This document shows positions 56,960 through 64,000 of a stretch of 64,000 nucleotides of DNA, in pieces. The notes under the pieces are model-generated. The model was given only the letters and a program-made list of their open reading frames with translations. It made no database searches and was not told the DNA's origin. A program made the translations under genes and the position numbers. Source of the stretch: CAWAHD01 sp963781785 (GTDB taxonomy: Bacteria > Planctomycetota > Planctomycetia > Isosphaerales > Isosphaeraceae); NCBI GenBank assembly GCA_963781785.1, contig CAWAHD010000002.1, forward strand, positions 4,154,001 through 4,218,000. Direction: 5' to 3'. The first letter of the stretch is position 1; each line of letters starts with the position of its first letter.

Positions 56960-57013
56960 ATTTCGTGCAGGTTTTCTGTCCAGGGACACTAGTGTACGAG
57001 GATTCGACGACCA

Positions 57014-57202
57014 ATGGGTGTCCGGTGTCCTTACTGCAATGGGCTCGGCCGCGTCGTCCAGGCGTGGACCGATCCCACCGGCCGTGAGATAGAGCGTGAA
57101 GTCGATTGCCCATCCTGTCGATCGGGTCATCCTGCCCGGGTCGATAACGCACCGGCAGTCGAGTCTCCGCCGCGCAGGTGGTGGCAATTCTGCTCGAATT
57201 GA
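57014..57202 (+). CDS. Small zinc-ribbon protein A
   Basis: 62 residues. Two Cys pairs: CPYCNGLG near the start and CPSCRSGHP 30 residues later, a DnaJ-type CxxCxGxG zinc ribbon, with PTGREIEREVD between them and an aromatic tail (RRWWQFCSN). Sister of the gene at 59478 (MGVRCPYCNGLGR shared exactly). IS630 now separates it from the first half of its repeated leader, so its promoter may be gone or replaced. Role unknown; such ribbons bind nucleic acid or protein. Confidence 0.7.
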   Translation: MGVRCPYCNGLGRVVQAWTDPTGREIEREVDCPSCRSGHPARVDNAPAVESPPRRWWQFCSN

Positions 57203-57236
57203 GCAACCAGCAACGAGCACTCAGGAACTCTCGACG

Positions 57237-58871
57237 ATGTCTTTCCTTGATCACCTGTTCGGACGACGGTTGGCAACCTTCGAGGAAGGGGAGCAGCGAG
57301 TCGGCGTGCTCGCCGGCATCCCGATGCTGGGGCTGGATGCTCTTGGCTCGGCTGTATATGGCCCGGAGGCGGCACTTTCCTTGCTCATTCCCCTGGGCGC
57401 CGCCGGCCTTGGCTACATCGGGCCAATCAGCACCCTGATCATCATCCTGCTGGCGGTCGTCTACTTATCGTACCGCCAGACGATCGCCGCATACCCGCAT
57501 GGCGGCGGTTCCTACACGGTTGCGAGGGAAAACCTGGGCACGATACCCGGTCTGTTCGCGGCCTCGGCGCTCTTGCTGGACTACGTGCTGGTCGTCGCCG
57601 TCGGAATCGCGGCGGGCGTTGCTGCCCTGGTCTCGGCAATACCCCAACTGCACTCGCACACATTGTCTCTCTGCCTGGGGATCCTGGTGTTCATCACGCT
57701 GATCAACCTGCGCGGAGTACGCGAGTCCGGTGCGGCATTCATGGCGCCGACCTACCTCTTCATCGTCTCGCTGCTGGCTGTGCTCGCCATCGGCATCGTC
57801 AAGAGCGTGATGGCCGGCGGCCATCCGACTGCGGTTGAGCCCGTTTCTCCCCAGAAGCAGACCGCTCTGACCGCCTCGCTCTGGATTTTGATGCGGGCAT
57901 TCGCCAGCGGGTGCACGGCCATGACCGGCGTCGAGGCCGTGAGCAATGGCGTCAGTGTGTTCAAGGATCCGGCCGTCGACCACGCGCGCCGAACGCTCGC
58001 CGCGATCGTCACACTGCTGGCTGTGATGCTGGCGGGCATCGCGTATTTGTGCCGGGCCTATGGCATCGGCGCGACTCGGGAGTACCTGCCCGGCTATCAG
58101 AGCATCCTGTCTCAACTCGTGGCGGCCGTGATCGGCAAGGGAGTCTGGTACTACATCACAATCGGCTCAGTGCTCGCCGTGCTCGCACTGTCGGCCAATA
58201 CGGGCTTCGCCGATTTCCCCCGGCTCTGCCGCGTGATCGCCCAGGACGGCTTCCTGCCCAGCGGATTTGCCCACCGGGGCCGCCGACTCGTGTATTCCCG
58301 CGGCATCATCGTACTGGCCTTGCTCTCAGGAGCTCTCTTGATCGCCTTCGGCGGGATCACCAACAATCTGATCCCCCTGTTCGCCGTCGGCGCGTTTCTC
58401 GCATTCACGCTGTCGCAGGCCGGCATGGTCGCGCACTGGCACAGGCTGGGCGGACCGCACGCCGGAAAATCGATGCTGATCAATGGCGCCGGCGCGGTGT
58501 GTACGGCGGTCACACTTGTCATCGTCATGGTCTCCAAGTTCGCTGAAGGCGCCTGGGTCGTCGTCTTCTTGGTGCCCCTCAATGTGGTCTTGTTTTACCT
58601 GGTGCGCCGCCATTACCAGGCCGTCGGCCGCGAAGTCGCCACCGACGTGCCGCTTGACGTCTCGAATCTCGTGCCGCCTGTCGTGTTGCTACCGGTCCGG
58701 GGCTGGAGCATCATCACGCGCAAGGCGCTCCGCTTTGCGCTCAAGATCTCGCATGAGATCTATGCGATTCATATCGCCGGTGATGAGCAGGCGATGGTCG
58801 CGCTCGAAGACGGTTGGGAGAGACTGGTCCGAAAACCGGCCGGTGAGGCCCACCTGCCTGCGCCAAGTTGA
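57237..58871 (+). CDS. APC-superfamily amino acid permease, C-terminus frameshifted
   Basis: From ATG 57237 (AGGAA upstream), 544 residues before the break. About twelve membrane helices with APC marks: GIPMLGLDALGSAVYGPEAA (TM1), YPHGGGSYTVARENLG (the GGSY loop), AFASGCTAMTGVEAVSNGVS (TM6) and NTGFADFPRLCRVIAQDGFL. After PAGEAHLPAP at 58861 the sequence continues in another frame (KLIVFYSPYRRLYSPLIETI). One missing C in GCGCCAAG repairs it. Substrate likely an amino acid or cation; not resolved. Confidence 0.88.
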   Translation: MSFLDHLFGRRLATFEEGEQRVGVLAGIPMLGLDALGSAVYGPEAALSLLIPLGAAGLGYIGPISTLIIILLAVVYLSYRQTIAAYPHGGGSYTVARENLGTIPGLFAASALLLDYVLVVAVGIAAGVAALVSAIPQLHSHTLSLCLGILVFITLINLRGVRESGAAFMAPTYLFIVSLLAVLAIGIVKSVMAGGHPTAVEPVSPQKQTALTASLWILMRAFASGCTAMTGVEAVSNGVSVFKDPAVDHARRTLAAIVTLLAVMLAGIAYLCRAYGIGATREYLPGYQSILSQLVAAVIGKGVWYYITIGSVLAVLALSANTGFADFPRLCRVIAQDGFLPSGFAHRGRRLVYSRGIIVLALLSGALLIAFGGITNNLIPLFAVGAFLAFTLSQAGMVAHWHRLGGPHAGKSMLINGAGAVCTAVTLVIVMVSKFAEGAWVVVFLVPLNVVLFYLVRRHYQAVGREVATDVPLDVSNLVPPVVLLPVRGWSIITRKALRFALKISHEIYAIHIAGDEQAMVALEDGWERLVRKPAGEAHLPAPS

Positions 58872-59158
58872 TCGTCTTCTATTCGCCCTACCGCCGACTC
58901 TATTCGCCCTTGATCGAAACCATCTCCGATCTGCAAAAGTCCCACCCGGATCGCGACATCGCGGTCATCATCCCCGAGTTGATCGGTACCAAGTGGTACC
59001 ACTACATCCTGCACAACCAGACAGCCGCCATCATGGTCGCCTATCTGCGATTGAGCGGTTTTCGCAGGGTCGTCGTGATCAGCGTTCCCTGGTACCTTTC
59101 CACCGAAGGATACTCCCGGAGTACCGAGCCCGCGAGTCCAAGCAATCCCTTAACCTGA
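58868..59158 (+). CDS. C-terminal cytoplasmic domain of the APC permease (frameshifted off)
   Basis: LIVFYSPYRRLYSPLIETIS, HPDRDIAVIIPELIGTKWYH and RRVVVISVPWYLS form the alpha/beta cytoplasmic tail found on this permease subgroup. The frame lacks a credible own start and overlaps the permease stop by four bases (TTGA), which could also allow coupled re-initiation at TTG 58868. Confidence 0.75.
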   Translation: MIVFYSPYRRLYSPLIETISDLQKSHPDRDIAVIIPELIGTKWYHYILHNQTAAIMVAYLRLSGFRRVVVISVPWYLSTEGYSRSTEPASPSNPLT

Positions 59159-59257
59159 GCCAGGCATACCGCAGGGTGCCCTGCGCACTGCTCCTTCGTG
59201 CGACTGATCCATGTGCCGCCAAAAGGCTAACAATCCCGTGATTGTCGCTTGACGGGC

Positions 59258-59460
59258 GAGGCGGTAAGCTTGTGGCGGCAAGTCAGCGGCAGCGTTTTCC
59301 ATGTCTCTTCTATCCCACAAGTGACATGGGGGTCGCCACCGTCAGCCGCAGTGGGTCATACTCACGTATACGGCCCTGATACTCTCATCATCGGTGGCTC
59401 TCGGGTATGATCATAGGCGATGCTCGGCGGGCCAACCCGCGGAGTCTGTGTGCTAATGTA
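59258..59460 (+). repeat. Repeated leader sequence, copy B (intact)
   Basis: Uninterrupted sister of the sequence at 55554. Shares AGCTTGTGGCGGC, GTCAGCGGCAGCGTTTTCC, ATGTCTCTTCTATCCCACA, CCACCGTCAGCCGCAGTGGG and CTCGGGTATGATCATAG, and leads without a gap into the zinc-ribbon gene at 59478. Shows the pre-insertion state of the IS630 site. Confidence 0.85.
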
Positions 59461-59477
59461 CGAGGATTCGACAACCA

Positions 59478-59687
59478 ATGGGTGTCCGGTGTCCTTACTG
59501 CAATGGACTCGGCCGGATTGTGCAGGCGTGGACCGAACCCACCGGCCGAGAGATGCAACGCGAAGTCGACTGCCCGGCCTGTCGATCTGGTCATCCTGCC
59601 CGGGTCGATAGCACAGCGGCGGTCGAGTTCCCGCGGCGCAAGTGGTGGCAATTCTGGAGGCCGCCTTCACCTCCTGATCGCGCGTGA
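59478..59687 (+). CDS. Small zinc-ribbon protein B
   Basis: 69 residues: CPYCNGLG, then CPACRSGHPARVD and an aromatic/Pro tail (RRKWWQFWRPPSPP). Differs from copy A by conservative changes and at the C-terminus, so both seem to have been under protein-level constraint. Follows leader copy B and lies 57 bp before a MYRI-family gene. Confidence 0.75.
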   Translation: MGVRCPYCNGLGRIVQAWTEPTGREMQREVDCPACRSGHPARVDSTAAVEFPRRKWWQFWRPPSPPDRA

Positions 59688-59744
59688 CCTCGCGCGGCAG
59701 CGGTCCCGTCGCGTCCCTCGGCATTCCTCTTCAGGCAAGCCCGC

Positions 59745-60005
59745 ATGTACCGAATTTGCCATGACGGTCAGGAACCCATCATCGATGTCGACCAGGTCGC
59801 GGCGATCGAGCCCGCGGTCCGCTCTAGCCCGCCCGGTCGGTGCCACATGGATGAAATCAGCCGCGATCCGCTGCCTAGCGGCCACACGTTGAGACGGTGG
59901 GGCGTCGGGATCAAACGACCCGATGGGGTGGTGACCATCGACCGCGACCCGTGGCCCAGACGGACCGATGACACGATCGATCGCTCACCCTGGCGCTGGA
60001 CATGA
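59745..60005 (+). CDS. Small MYRI-family protein, copy 1
   Basis: 86 residues, no signal peptide or helix motif recognised. Shares MYRI, then GQEPIIDVDQV, ISRDPL, SGHT, RRWG and GIKR with the gene at 62242, so the two are paralogues; the differing linker and C-terminus (here DRSPWRWT) suggest real divergence. Placed directly behind zinc-ribbon B; the two may be one cassette. Confidence 0.65.
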   Translation: MYRICHDGQEPIIDVDQVAAIEPAVRSSPPGRCHMDEISRDPLPSGHTLRRWGVGIKRPDGVVTIDRDPWPRRTDDTIDRSPWRWT

Positions 60006-60031
60006 CACGTTGATCTCTATAGGCCGACCGC

Positions 60032-60430
60032 ATGAGCATCATCGACGAAATCTGCAACAGACTGAAGAAATACCCTAGCGCGAGATTTCAAGCCGGTCCG
60101 AATGTCGTTACGGTAAGACCGACATCTGAAAGCGGTTTCCAGGTGTCACTCGAGGTAAACGATCGCCAGTACCAGGTGTCGTTTGATGGTTGGCATGAGG
60201 AGTTCACCAATGAGGAAGACGCCTTGCACTGTTTCTTTTTTGGCCTATCCGCAGAGTGTCGGCTGCGCGTGATCTCTCACGGCGGCTTTCGGCACAAGTG
60301 GACGGTGGAATTTCTTAACGAGGGCGTTTGGGGGGCAGACAGCACAACCGGCCTGCTTCTCTTCCCATTCTTTTTGCCCAAGACGGTTCGGGTGTTCCAG
60401 AATGACCTCATCAAGACAGCGCAAATTTGA
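60032..60430 (+). CDS. Hypothetical protein
   Basis: 132 residues from ATG 60032. A small alpha/beta protein: NVVTVRPTSESGFQVSLEVN, RQYQVSFDGWHEEFTNEEDA, CRLRVISHGGFRHKWTVEFL, with a hydrophobic stretch LLLFPFFLP near the C-terminus. The pattern of a beta sheet with an acidic helix recalls small immunity-type proteins, but no family is recognised. A/T-richer than the core genes, in keeping with accessory DNA. Confidence 0.65.
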   Translation: MSIIDEICNRLKKYPSARFQAGPNVVTVRPTSESGFQVSLEVNDRQYQVSFDGWHEEFTNEEDALHCFFFGLSAECRLRVISHGGFRHKWTVEFLNEGVWGADSTTGLLLFPFFLPKTVRVFQNDLIKTAQI

Positions 60431-60531
60431 TGGACCGCTTTTCGTGAAGCAGGATCAATCCGGCATCATCCGGTGAGTCTGGACGCAGTCCGTGCCGGAG
60501 GAAGAACATACGTTTTCGTGTTCGGGCGCTA

Positions 60532-60798
60532 ATGATCGCCGTCCTGATTATCGGCCTCGTAACGGCATTGGAGGTGCTATGGTGGCGAGCCGCAGAGGAG
60601 ATCCGCCGCGCCTACCTCGAGATGAAAATGGAAATGGCGGTCGCTGAGGCTCGCGCGCGTTCAGCCGAGCAGCGAGCTATTGCCGCTGAGGCTCGCGTGA
60701 AGTTGCTCGAACTGCAAGCAAAGGCAGTCCGGGACGTCGACGGCGATCAGGACACGAGTCAGAAGCCGCCCTCACGGCGGCCATCCGTGGTACAATAA
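60532..60798 (+). CDS. Small single-helix membrane protein with coiled coil
   Basis: 88 residues: a membrane helix at the N-terminus (IAVLIIGLVTALEVLWWRAA) followed by an Ala/Glu/Arg coiled coil (MAVAEARARSAEQRAIAAEA) and a polar tail. Likely a membrane-tethered oligomerising protein. No family recognised. Confidence 0.55.
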   Translation: MIAVLIIGLVTALEVLWWRAAEEIRRAYLEMKMEMAVAEARARSAEQRAIAAEARVKLLELQAKAVRDVDGDQDTSQKPPSRRPSVVQ

Positions 60799-61262
60799 GC
60801 GAAATCTAGTTCGCCGCGGCATCAAGACAGGTGTCATACTTTGCTTTGTCCTTCGCGCGCTTTGACGTCGCGCTGGGCGCTTGCGATGCCCTCTCCGCTC
60901 CGTCACACTGAACGTCATCCGGTCAACGGAGCCAGGCGGACCCTAAGGCGCTCGATTGGTCGGGGCGAAGGGAGCCCGAGATGGCCACAAACTGACGGGG
61001 CGCCCTTGACGTTAACCGCGCCAGCCGGGCGCCCGAGAAAGCACCGCCGGCCCCGGCACTCTCATCACCGGTGGGTCTCGGGTATGATCATAAGCGATGC
61101 TCGGCGGGCTGGTCCGGTGAGCTCGATTGTGCGGCGGCATATCGGACTCCGCGCTGTAGCGTACCTGCATCTGCTCGCGTCGGCGCCGGAGCTCGATCTG
61201 CGGCCATTACACCTTGATCCGGCGTATATTGTGGAGCCACGCTTGGTCCTGAGGGTCAGGCA
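60799..61262. other. Intergenic region holding leader copy C
   Basis: No supported gene. Apart from the partial leader repeat at 61049-61108 the sequence has no clear feature; an open frame across it has no protein-like pattern. Confidence 0.35.
61049..61108 (+). repeat. Repeated leader sequence, copy C (core only)
   Basis: About 60 bases match the central part of copies A and B: GGCCCCGGCACTCTCATCA, then GGGTCTCGGGTATGATCATA and GCGATGCTCGGCGGGC. It lies 155 bp before the gene at 61263. Being the only part kept in all three copies, this core is the best candidate for the functional (promoter or recognition) element. Confidence 0.75.
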
Positions 61263-61976
61263 ATGATCATTGTTTACAATCGGTCGGGGATGATCTTCGG
61301 CGTGCTCGGGCTGTTTCTGGGGATGCTGGTTGCCGTAGGGAGCGGGCTGGTTTCGCTGGGAGGAGCGACCGTGGCGGCGGTGTGGATCGGGGCTGGCCTG
61401 TGGTGGAAGTACCGCGCCAGGCCGGATGGAACAATCGGTCGATTCCCGGCGATCTTTTTCATCCCGTTGCCGTTCTTGGCGGCACCGCTCGTGATGCTGT
61501 CTCTGCTCGCGGCGGTGATCGAGGTCAGGGTAGGAAGGAGGCCCCCGGACCCCCGAGAGGCTCGGTTCAAGGCTGATAGACGTATGCTCGAATCGGCAGC
61601 TTTAAGTGGGGATGTCTCCCTCTCCAAATCGCTCCTCGACGCTCTTGGAAAGATCAACGGCGAGGAAGCCAGAACCGACGATTACCATGTCTTCACGAAG
61701 CTCGGCGACGACACCGTGCTGGTTCTCATCAAGTCGCCGACCGTGAAGAACCTCGAAATGCCAGCTCGGGTCAAGTTGCTCCACACCATCGAGTCGATCC
61801 TGGCGAGCCAACCGCAGACCAAGGGAAAACAGCCGTTTATCGGCGTGAAGGGACAGATTACCTTCGGCGCGATCCGGGTCCCGCCCGACCAGATCAAGAC
61901 CGGCTCGGTGGTAGTCGAATCGCCGCTTTACGACTTCTACGGCCCAGCCCCTGAACCCGCCAGGTCGTCCCTTTGA
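61263..61976 (+). CDS. Membrane protein with C-terminal soluble domain, unknown
   Basis: 237 residues. Three hydrophobic segments (FGVLGLFLGMLVAVGSGLVS, GGATVAAVWIGAGLWW, FIPLPFLAAPLVMLSLLAAV) then a soluble domain of about 130 residues (RRMLESAALSGDVSLSKSLL, YHVFTKLGDDTVLVLIKSPT, GKQPFIGVKGQITFGAIRVP). Preceded by leader copy C. No recognised family. Confidence 0.65.
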   Translation: MIIVYNRSGMIFGVLGLFLGMLVAVGSGLVSLGGATVAAVWIGAGLWWKYRARPDGTIGRFPAIFFIPLPFLAAPLVMLSLLAAVIEVRVGRRPPDPREARFKADRRMLESAALSGDVSLSKSLLDALGKINGEEARTDDYHVFTKLGDDTVLVLIKSPTVKNLEMPARVKLLHTIESILASQPQTKGKQPFIGVKGQITFGAIRVPPDQIKTGSVVVESPLYDFYGPAPEPARSSL

Positions 61977-61997
61977 GCCGTTTGGACTGCGTACTCG

Positions 61998-62024
61998 CGC
62001 GATAACCGTGGGTCGATTATCGCG
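61998..62024 (+). terminator. Eight-base inverted repeat after the membrane protein gene
   Basis: CGCGATAA and TTATCGCG separated by 11 bases, 22 bp downstream of the stop at 61976. No T run follows, so it is a weak terminator candidate or a protein-binding site. Confidence 0.35.
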
Positions 62025-62241
62025 GGTCGTAGCGCAGCAAGCACGCTCATAATGAGAGGCGCACGTTCGTTCGGTCGTTCGTTCCTTGCTTGTGCCCCCC
62101 ATCCGCCCACAATGGAACACGCCAGGATGAAGCGTGAATGCGAAGCACGAGGCACATGCGCGCGGCCACGTCTAGACCTCAGCCAGCCGGGCCGGTCGGG
62201 CGAATGCCCGCCGGCTCCAGCATTCTCCAGAGGTTCGCGCC

Positions 62242-62499
62242 ATGTACCGAATCAGCCAGAACGGACAAGAGCCCATCATCGACGTCGACCAAGTCGAAGC
62301 GACCGAGCCTGCGATCCGCTCGGACAAGCCCGATCGATCTGCTGAGATCAGCCGGGATCCGCTGGCTAGTGGCCACACGTCGAGACGCTGGGGTGCCGGG
62401 ATCAAACGGGATGATGGTTCGGTGGCGATTGAGCACGATCCGTGGCTAGACTCGTGCCAGGTGACCAATGGGCGCCAGCCGTTTGTTCTGGCAATCTGA
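62242..62499 (+). CDS. Small MYRI-family protein, copy 2
   Basis: 85 residues. Shares MYRIxxxGQEPIIDVDQV, AEISRDPLASGHTSRRWGAG and IKRDDGSVAIEHDPW with copy 1; the DNA is also very similar over the first half. The C-terminus (LDSCQVTNGRQPFVLAI) differs from copy 1 and runs into a recombinase remnant, suggesting the gene's end was replaced by rearrangement. Confidence 0.6.
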   Translation: MYRISQNGQEPIIDVDQVEATEPAIRSDKPDRSAEISRDPLASGHTSRRWGAGIKRDDGSVAIEHDPWLDSCQVTNGRQPFVLAI

Positions 62500-62507
62500 A
62501 CGAACGC

Positions 62508-62624
62508 AGCCATCAGAAAACGCGTAAGTTCCTAGCGGGACACAACAGTCCGCGAACGACGCACGTCTACAACGGGCTGCAGAAAAAAGTCACGCCGAAC
62601 ATCCTAAAGCGGACATGGCTCTGA
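62508..62624 (+). pseudogene. C-terminal scrap of a tyrosine recombinase
   Basis: TRKFLAGHNSPRTTHVYNGL matches the C-terminal box of phage-integrase-type recombinases (LxGHxxxxTTxxY), including the conserved His and the catalytic Tyr. Only the last 38 residues survive. Marks a past integration or excision event at this point of the accessory region. Confidence 0.6.
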
Positions 62625-62662
62625 TCGTGTGAGCAGCCACTGTAACGTGTGAGTACTAACCG

Positions 62663-63193
62663 ATGTTGGCAATTAATGACGACGGCCGCTTCGCGTTGCC
62701 TGCTGGTGCGGATCGGGACTTCACGACATTTCTTAAACAGAATCACGTGGCGTGTGTCGGGGTTGGACAGGTCCGTAGTCCATTCGATCCCGCGAACGTC
62801 CAGAAGCTGTATCTTGAGTGGGTCAAGCGGCGACAGCGACGCATTAGGCGACGCATCGTTATAACCCCAGTTGTTGTTACAACAGTGATCGTTGTGATAT
62901 GCGCGATCTTCGTGGCCAGGCCGACCCAGCCTCCGGGGCTGCGCCCGCAGGTCGCCGACGCCGCCGCGCCCCCCGCACCCGCCATTGGGGACGAGCCGAA
63001 ATCCGCGCCCTACCTGCTGACGGAGGTTGATCGCATCCTTAAATCAATGACTTTAGGAAACATTGCATTCAACACCCCTGCTTCCATGCGTTGCGATGAG
63101 AAGACCAAGATTCAGCTTCTTCTTTCGTCGCGAACAGCTATCGAGGAGTTGAAGCAGAAGATCAGTGGTCTCGGCGAGAAAGTGGGTGGATAG
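62663..63193 (+). CDS. Membrane protein, N-terminal half of a CHAT-like protein (amber-interrupted)
   Basis: 176 residues from ATG 62663 to an in-frame TAG. A small soluble N-terminus (AINDDGRFALPAGADRDFTT), a basic stretch RRQRRIRRR and a membrane helix (IVITPVVVTTVIVVICAIFV), a Pro-rich linker, then a domain beginning YLLTEVDRILKSMTLG. The same frame reopens after TAG (63191-63193) and reads on without a break to the window edge, so this is most likely one gene with a nonsense codon. See next entry. Confidence 0.65.
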   Translation: MLAINDDGRFALPAGADRDFTTFLKQNHVACVGVGQVRSPFDPANVQKLYLEWVKRRQRRIRRRIVITPVVVTTVIVVICAIFVARPTQPPGLRPQVADAAAPPAPAIGDEPKSAPYLLTEVDRILKSMTLGNIAFNTPASMRCDEKTKIQLLLSSRTAIEELKQKISGLGEKVGG

Positions 63194-64000
63194 ATCCAGG
63201 TGGCTGATGTGATGGAAGCAAATCTCTACGGCGAAGCCTTTGAAACGCACCCTCTCAGACCAGCCCGGCAAGCGGTCGGTGGAGCTGACGATACCGAATG
63301 GCAGTGGGAGATAGTGCCAAAAGAACCTGGGAATCAGGAACTTCATCTCGTCATTTCGGCTGTCTTGAACGTGCGGGGCCGAGAGGGTTCCAAAGTGCTC
63401 AAGGTTTATGATCGAACAATTGATGTTCACGTGACAATATCACAACTGAGCAGAACGTTTCTTGCAAATAACTGGCCATGGCTTTTGGGGGTGGTAGGAT
63501 CAATTGGGGCACTGGTACTCGCGAGGTCAGTCGGATGGCGGCGGTTGCGGGGAGGTCGACGATTCCCGAACGTCATCGCATCCAAGGTACTCGTTAGGAA
63601 GGTAAACGTCTTACTTTTCGCCGCCAATCCGCGTGGGACCGATCCGCTCGATCTCCATCGAGAATTTCGAGAGATCGATGAGGAAGTTCGTTTTGGGGAG
63701 TTCCGTGACGCCCTGGAACTGACCATCGTGCCGGGAACCCGGCTAGTGGATCTTCTCCGTAAGCTCAATGAGGCCCATCCGGACATCGTCCACTTTAGCG
63801 GCCACGGCAATATCGATGAAGAGATCATTCTTGAGAGCAGGGAAGGAGACCCTGCGGCTCCGGACAACACGAGAGCCTTGGCTCGGGATATGCAGCGTTT
63901 GGAACCAGTGCATGAGGCGAGACGGGCCGGCTCTCCCGGGCCGCTGAGCAAATCTGCGCTGGTTGACATACTCAAGGCTTGCAACCGGGAGAACATTCGC
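63194..64000 (+). CDS. CHAT-like (caspase-fold) membrane protein, C-terminal half, runs off the right edge
   Basis: Open from 63194 to the end in the same frame as 62663-63190. If separate, GTG 63200 or ATG 63212 could start it. A beta domain (TEWQWEIVPKEPGNQELHLV) leads to a second membrane helix (WPWLLGVVGSIGALVLARS) and a cytoplasmic CHAT-like domain: VNVLLFAANPRGTDPLDLHR, LTIVPGTRLVDLLRKLNEAH and IVHFSGHG, with the His-Gly dyad of CHAT caspase-fold proteins. The region expected to carry the catalytic Cys lies beyond the window. CHAT proteins act as proteases or scaffolds in signalling and in some antiphage systems. Confidence 0.7.
   Translation, partial: MQVADVMEANLYGEAFETHPLRPARQAVGGADDTEWQWEIVPKEPGNQELHLVISAVLNVRGREGSKVLKVYDRTIDVHVTISQLSRTFLANNWPWLLGVVGSIGALVLARSVGWRRLRGGRRFPNVIASKVLVRKVNVLLFAANPRGTDPLDLHREFREIDEEVRFGEFRDALELTIVPGTRLVDLLRKLNEAHPDIVHFSGHGNIDEEIILESREGDPAAPDNTRALARDMQRLEPVHEARRAGSPGPLSKSALVDILKACNRENIR

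Larger units (their letters stand above)
55751..56989 (+). mobile_element. IS630-family insertion sequence, 1,239 bp
   Basis: Ends are 32-bp inverted repeats with one mismatch: GTGTCTCTGGACAGAAAACC at the left and GTGTCCCTGGACAGAAAACC at the right (read inward), both continuing TGCACGAAATTC. Flanked by TA on each side (55749-55750 and 56990-56991), the IS630 target. The undisturbed site is seen at the sister repeat (TGTGCTAATGTACGAGG near 59451-59465). Confidence 0.95.

Overview
This 64 kb window looks like a chromosomal segment of a planctomycete (Planctomycetota, possibly the Isosphaera/Gemmata side). The reasons are the high G+C, two ECF sigma factors carrying long C-terminal extensions with a membrane helix, a MoxR / DUF58 / BatA-like / coiled-coil / vWA operon, DUF4159 and DUF4058 proteins, small LRR proteins with an N-terminal membrane anchor, and many small orphan genes. 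This assignment is inference from gene content. No rRNA, tRNA or CRISPR array was found.

Layout. 1-5 kb: 3' part of a membrane-anchored FAD oxidoreductase, a small membrane protein, and an ECF sigma factor fused to a carboxypeptidase-regulatory/thioredoxin-fold tail, broken by two frameshifts. 5-16.6 kb: mostly single genes (a secreted Tyr/Thr-rich protein, a quinol-monooxygenase-like ABM protein with a P450 fragment behind it, a cysteine-desulfurase-like PLP enzyme, a DUF5648 protein, a PEBP protein, a second extended ECF sigma factor, a deleted DUF4058 gene, a PHP-type hydrolase, a small exported Lys-rich protein, a dead O-methyltransferase). 16.8-25.5 kb: an RND efflux operon with one lipoprotein adaptor and two permeases. 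25.5-34.4 kb: BNR sialidase-like protein, gamma-glutamylcyclotransferase-like protein, VOC protein, TPR protein, methylmalonate-semialdehyde dehydrogenase and an NCS1 permease. 34.8-49.8 kb: a tightly overlapping plus-strand operon: TPR/gluzincin, DUF4159, MoxR AAA+, DUF58, BatA-like vWA, a giant coiled-coil membrane protein, a second vWA membrane protein, and a secreted caspase-fold (C13-like) protein. 49.9-50.1 kb: a tandem array of terminator-like hairpins.

50.3-64 kb is accessory DNA. A minus-strand LRR gene family is split by a 2,483-bp insertion sequence with 18-bp perfect inverted repeats and a 5-bp AGGTT duplication; removing it restores one LRR gene exactly. A 1,239-bp IS630-family element with a TA duplication has landed in a ~200-bp sequence that recurs nearby. 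That repeated leader precedes tiny zinc-ribbon genes, and a second small family (starting MYRI) is also duplicated. A tyrosine-recombinase tail and a two-helix membrane protein with a CHAT-like domain, carrying an in-frame amber codon, run to the right edge.

At least ten genes are interrupted by small indels or single stops that homology-like continuity in another frame lets one repair. Four of them are repaired by adding one GC dinucleotide to an alternating C/G tract, so systematic sequence error should be tested before calling these genes dead.
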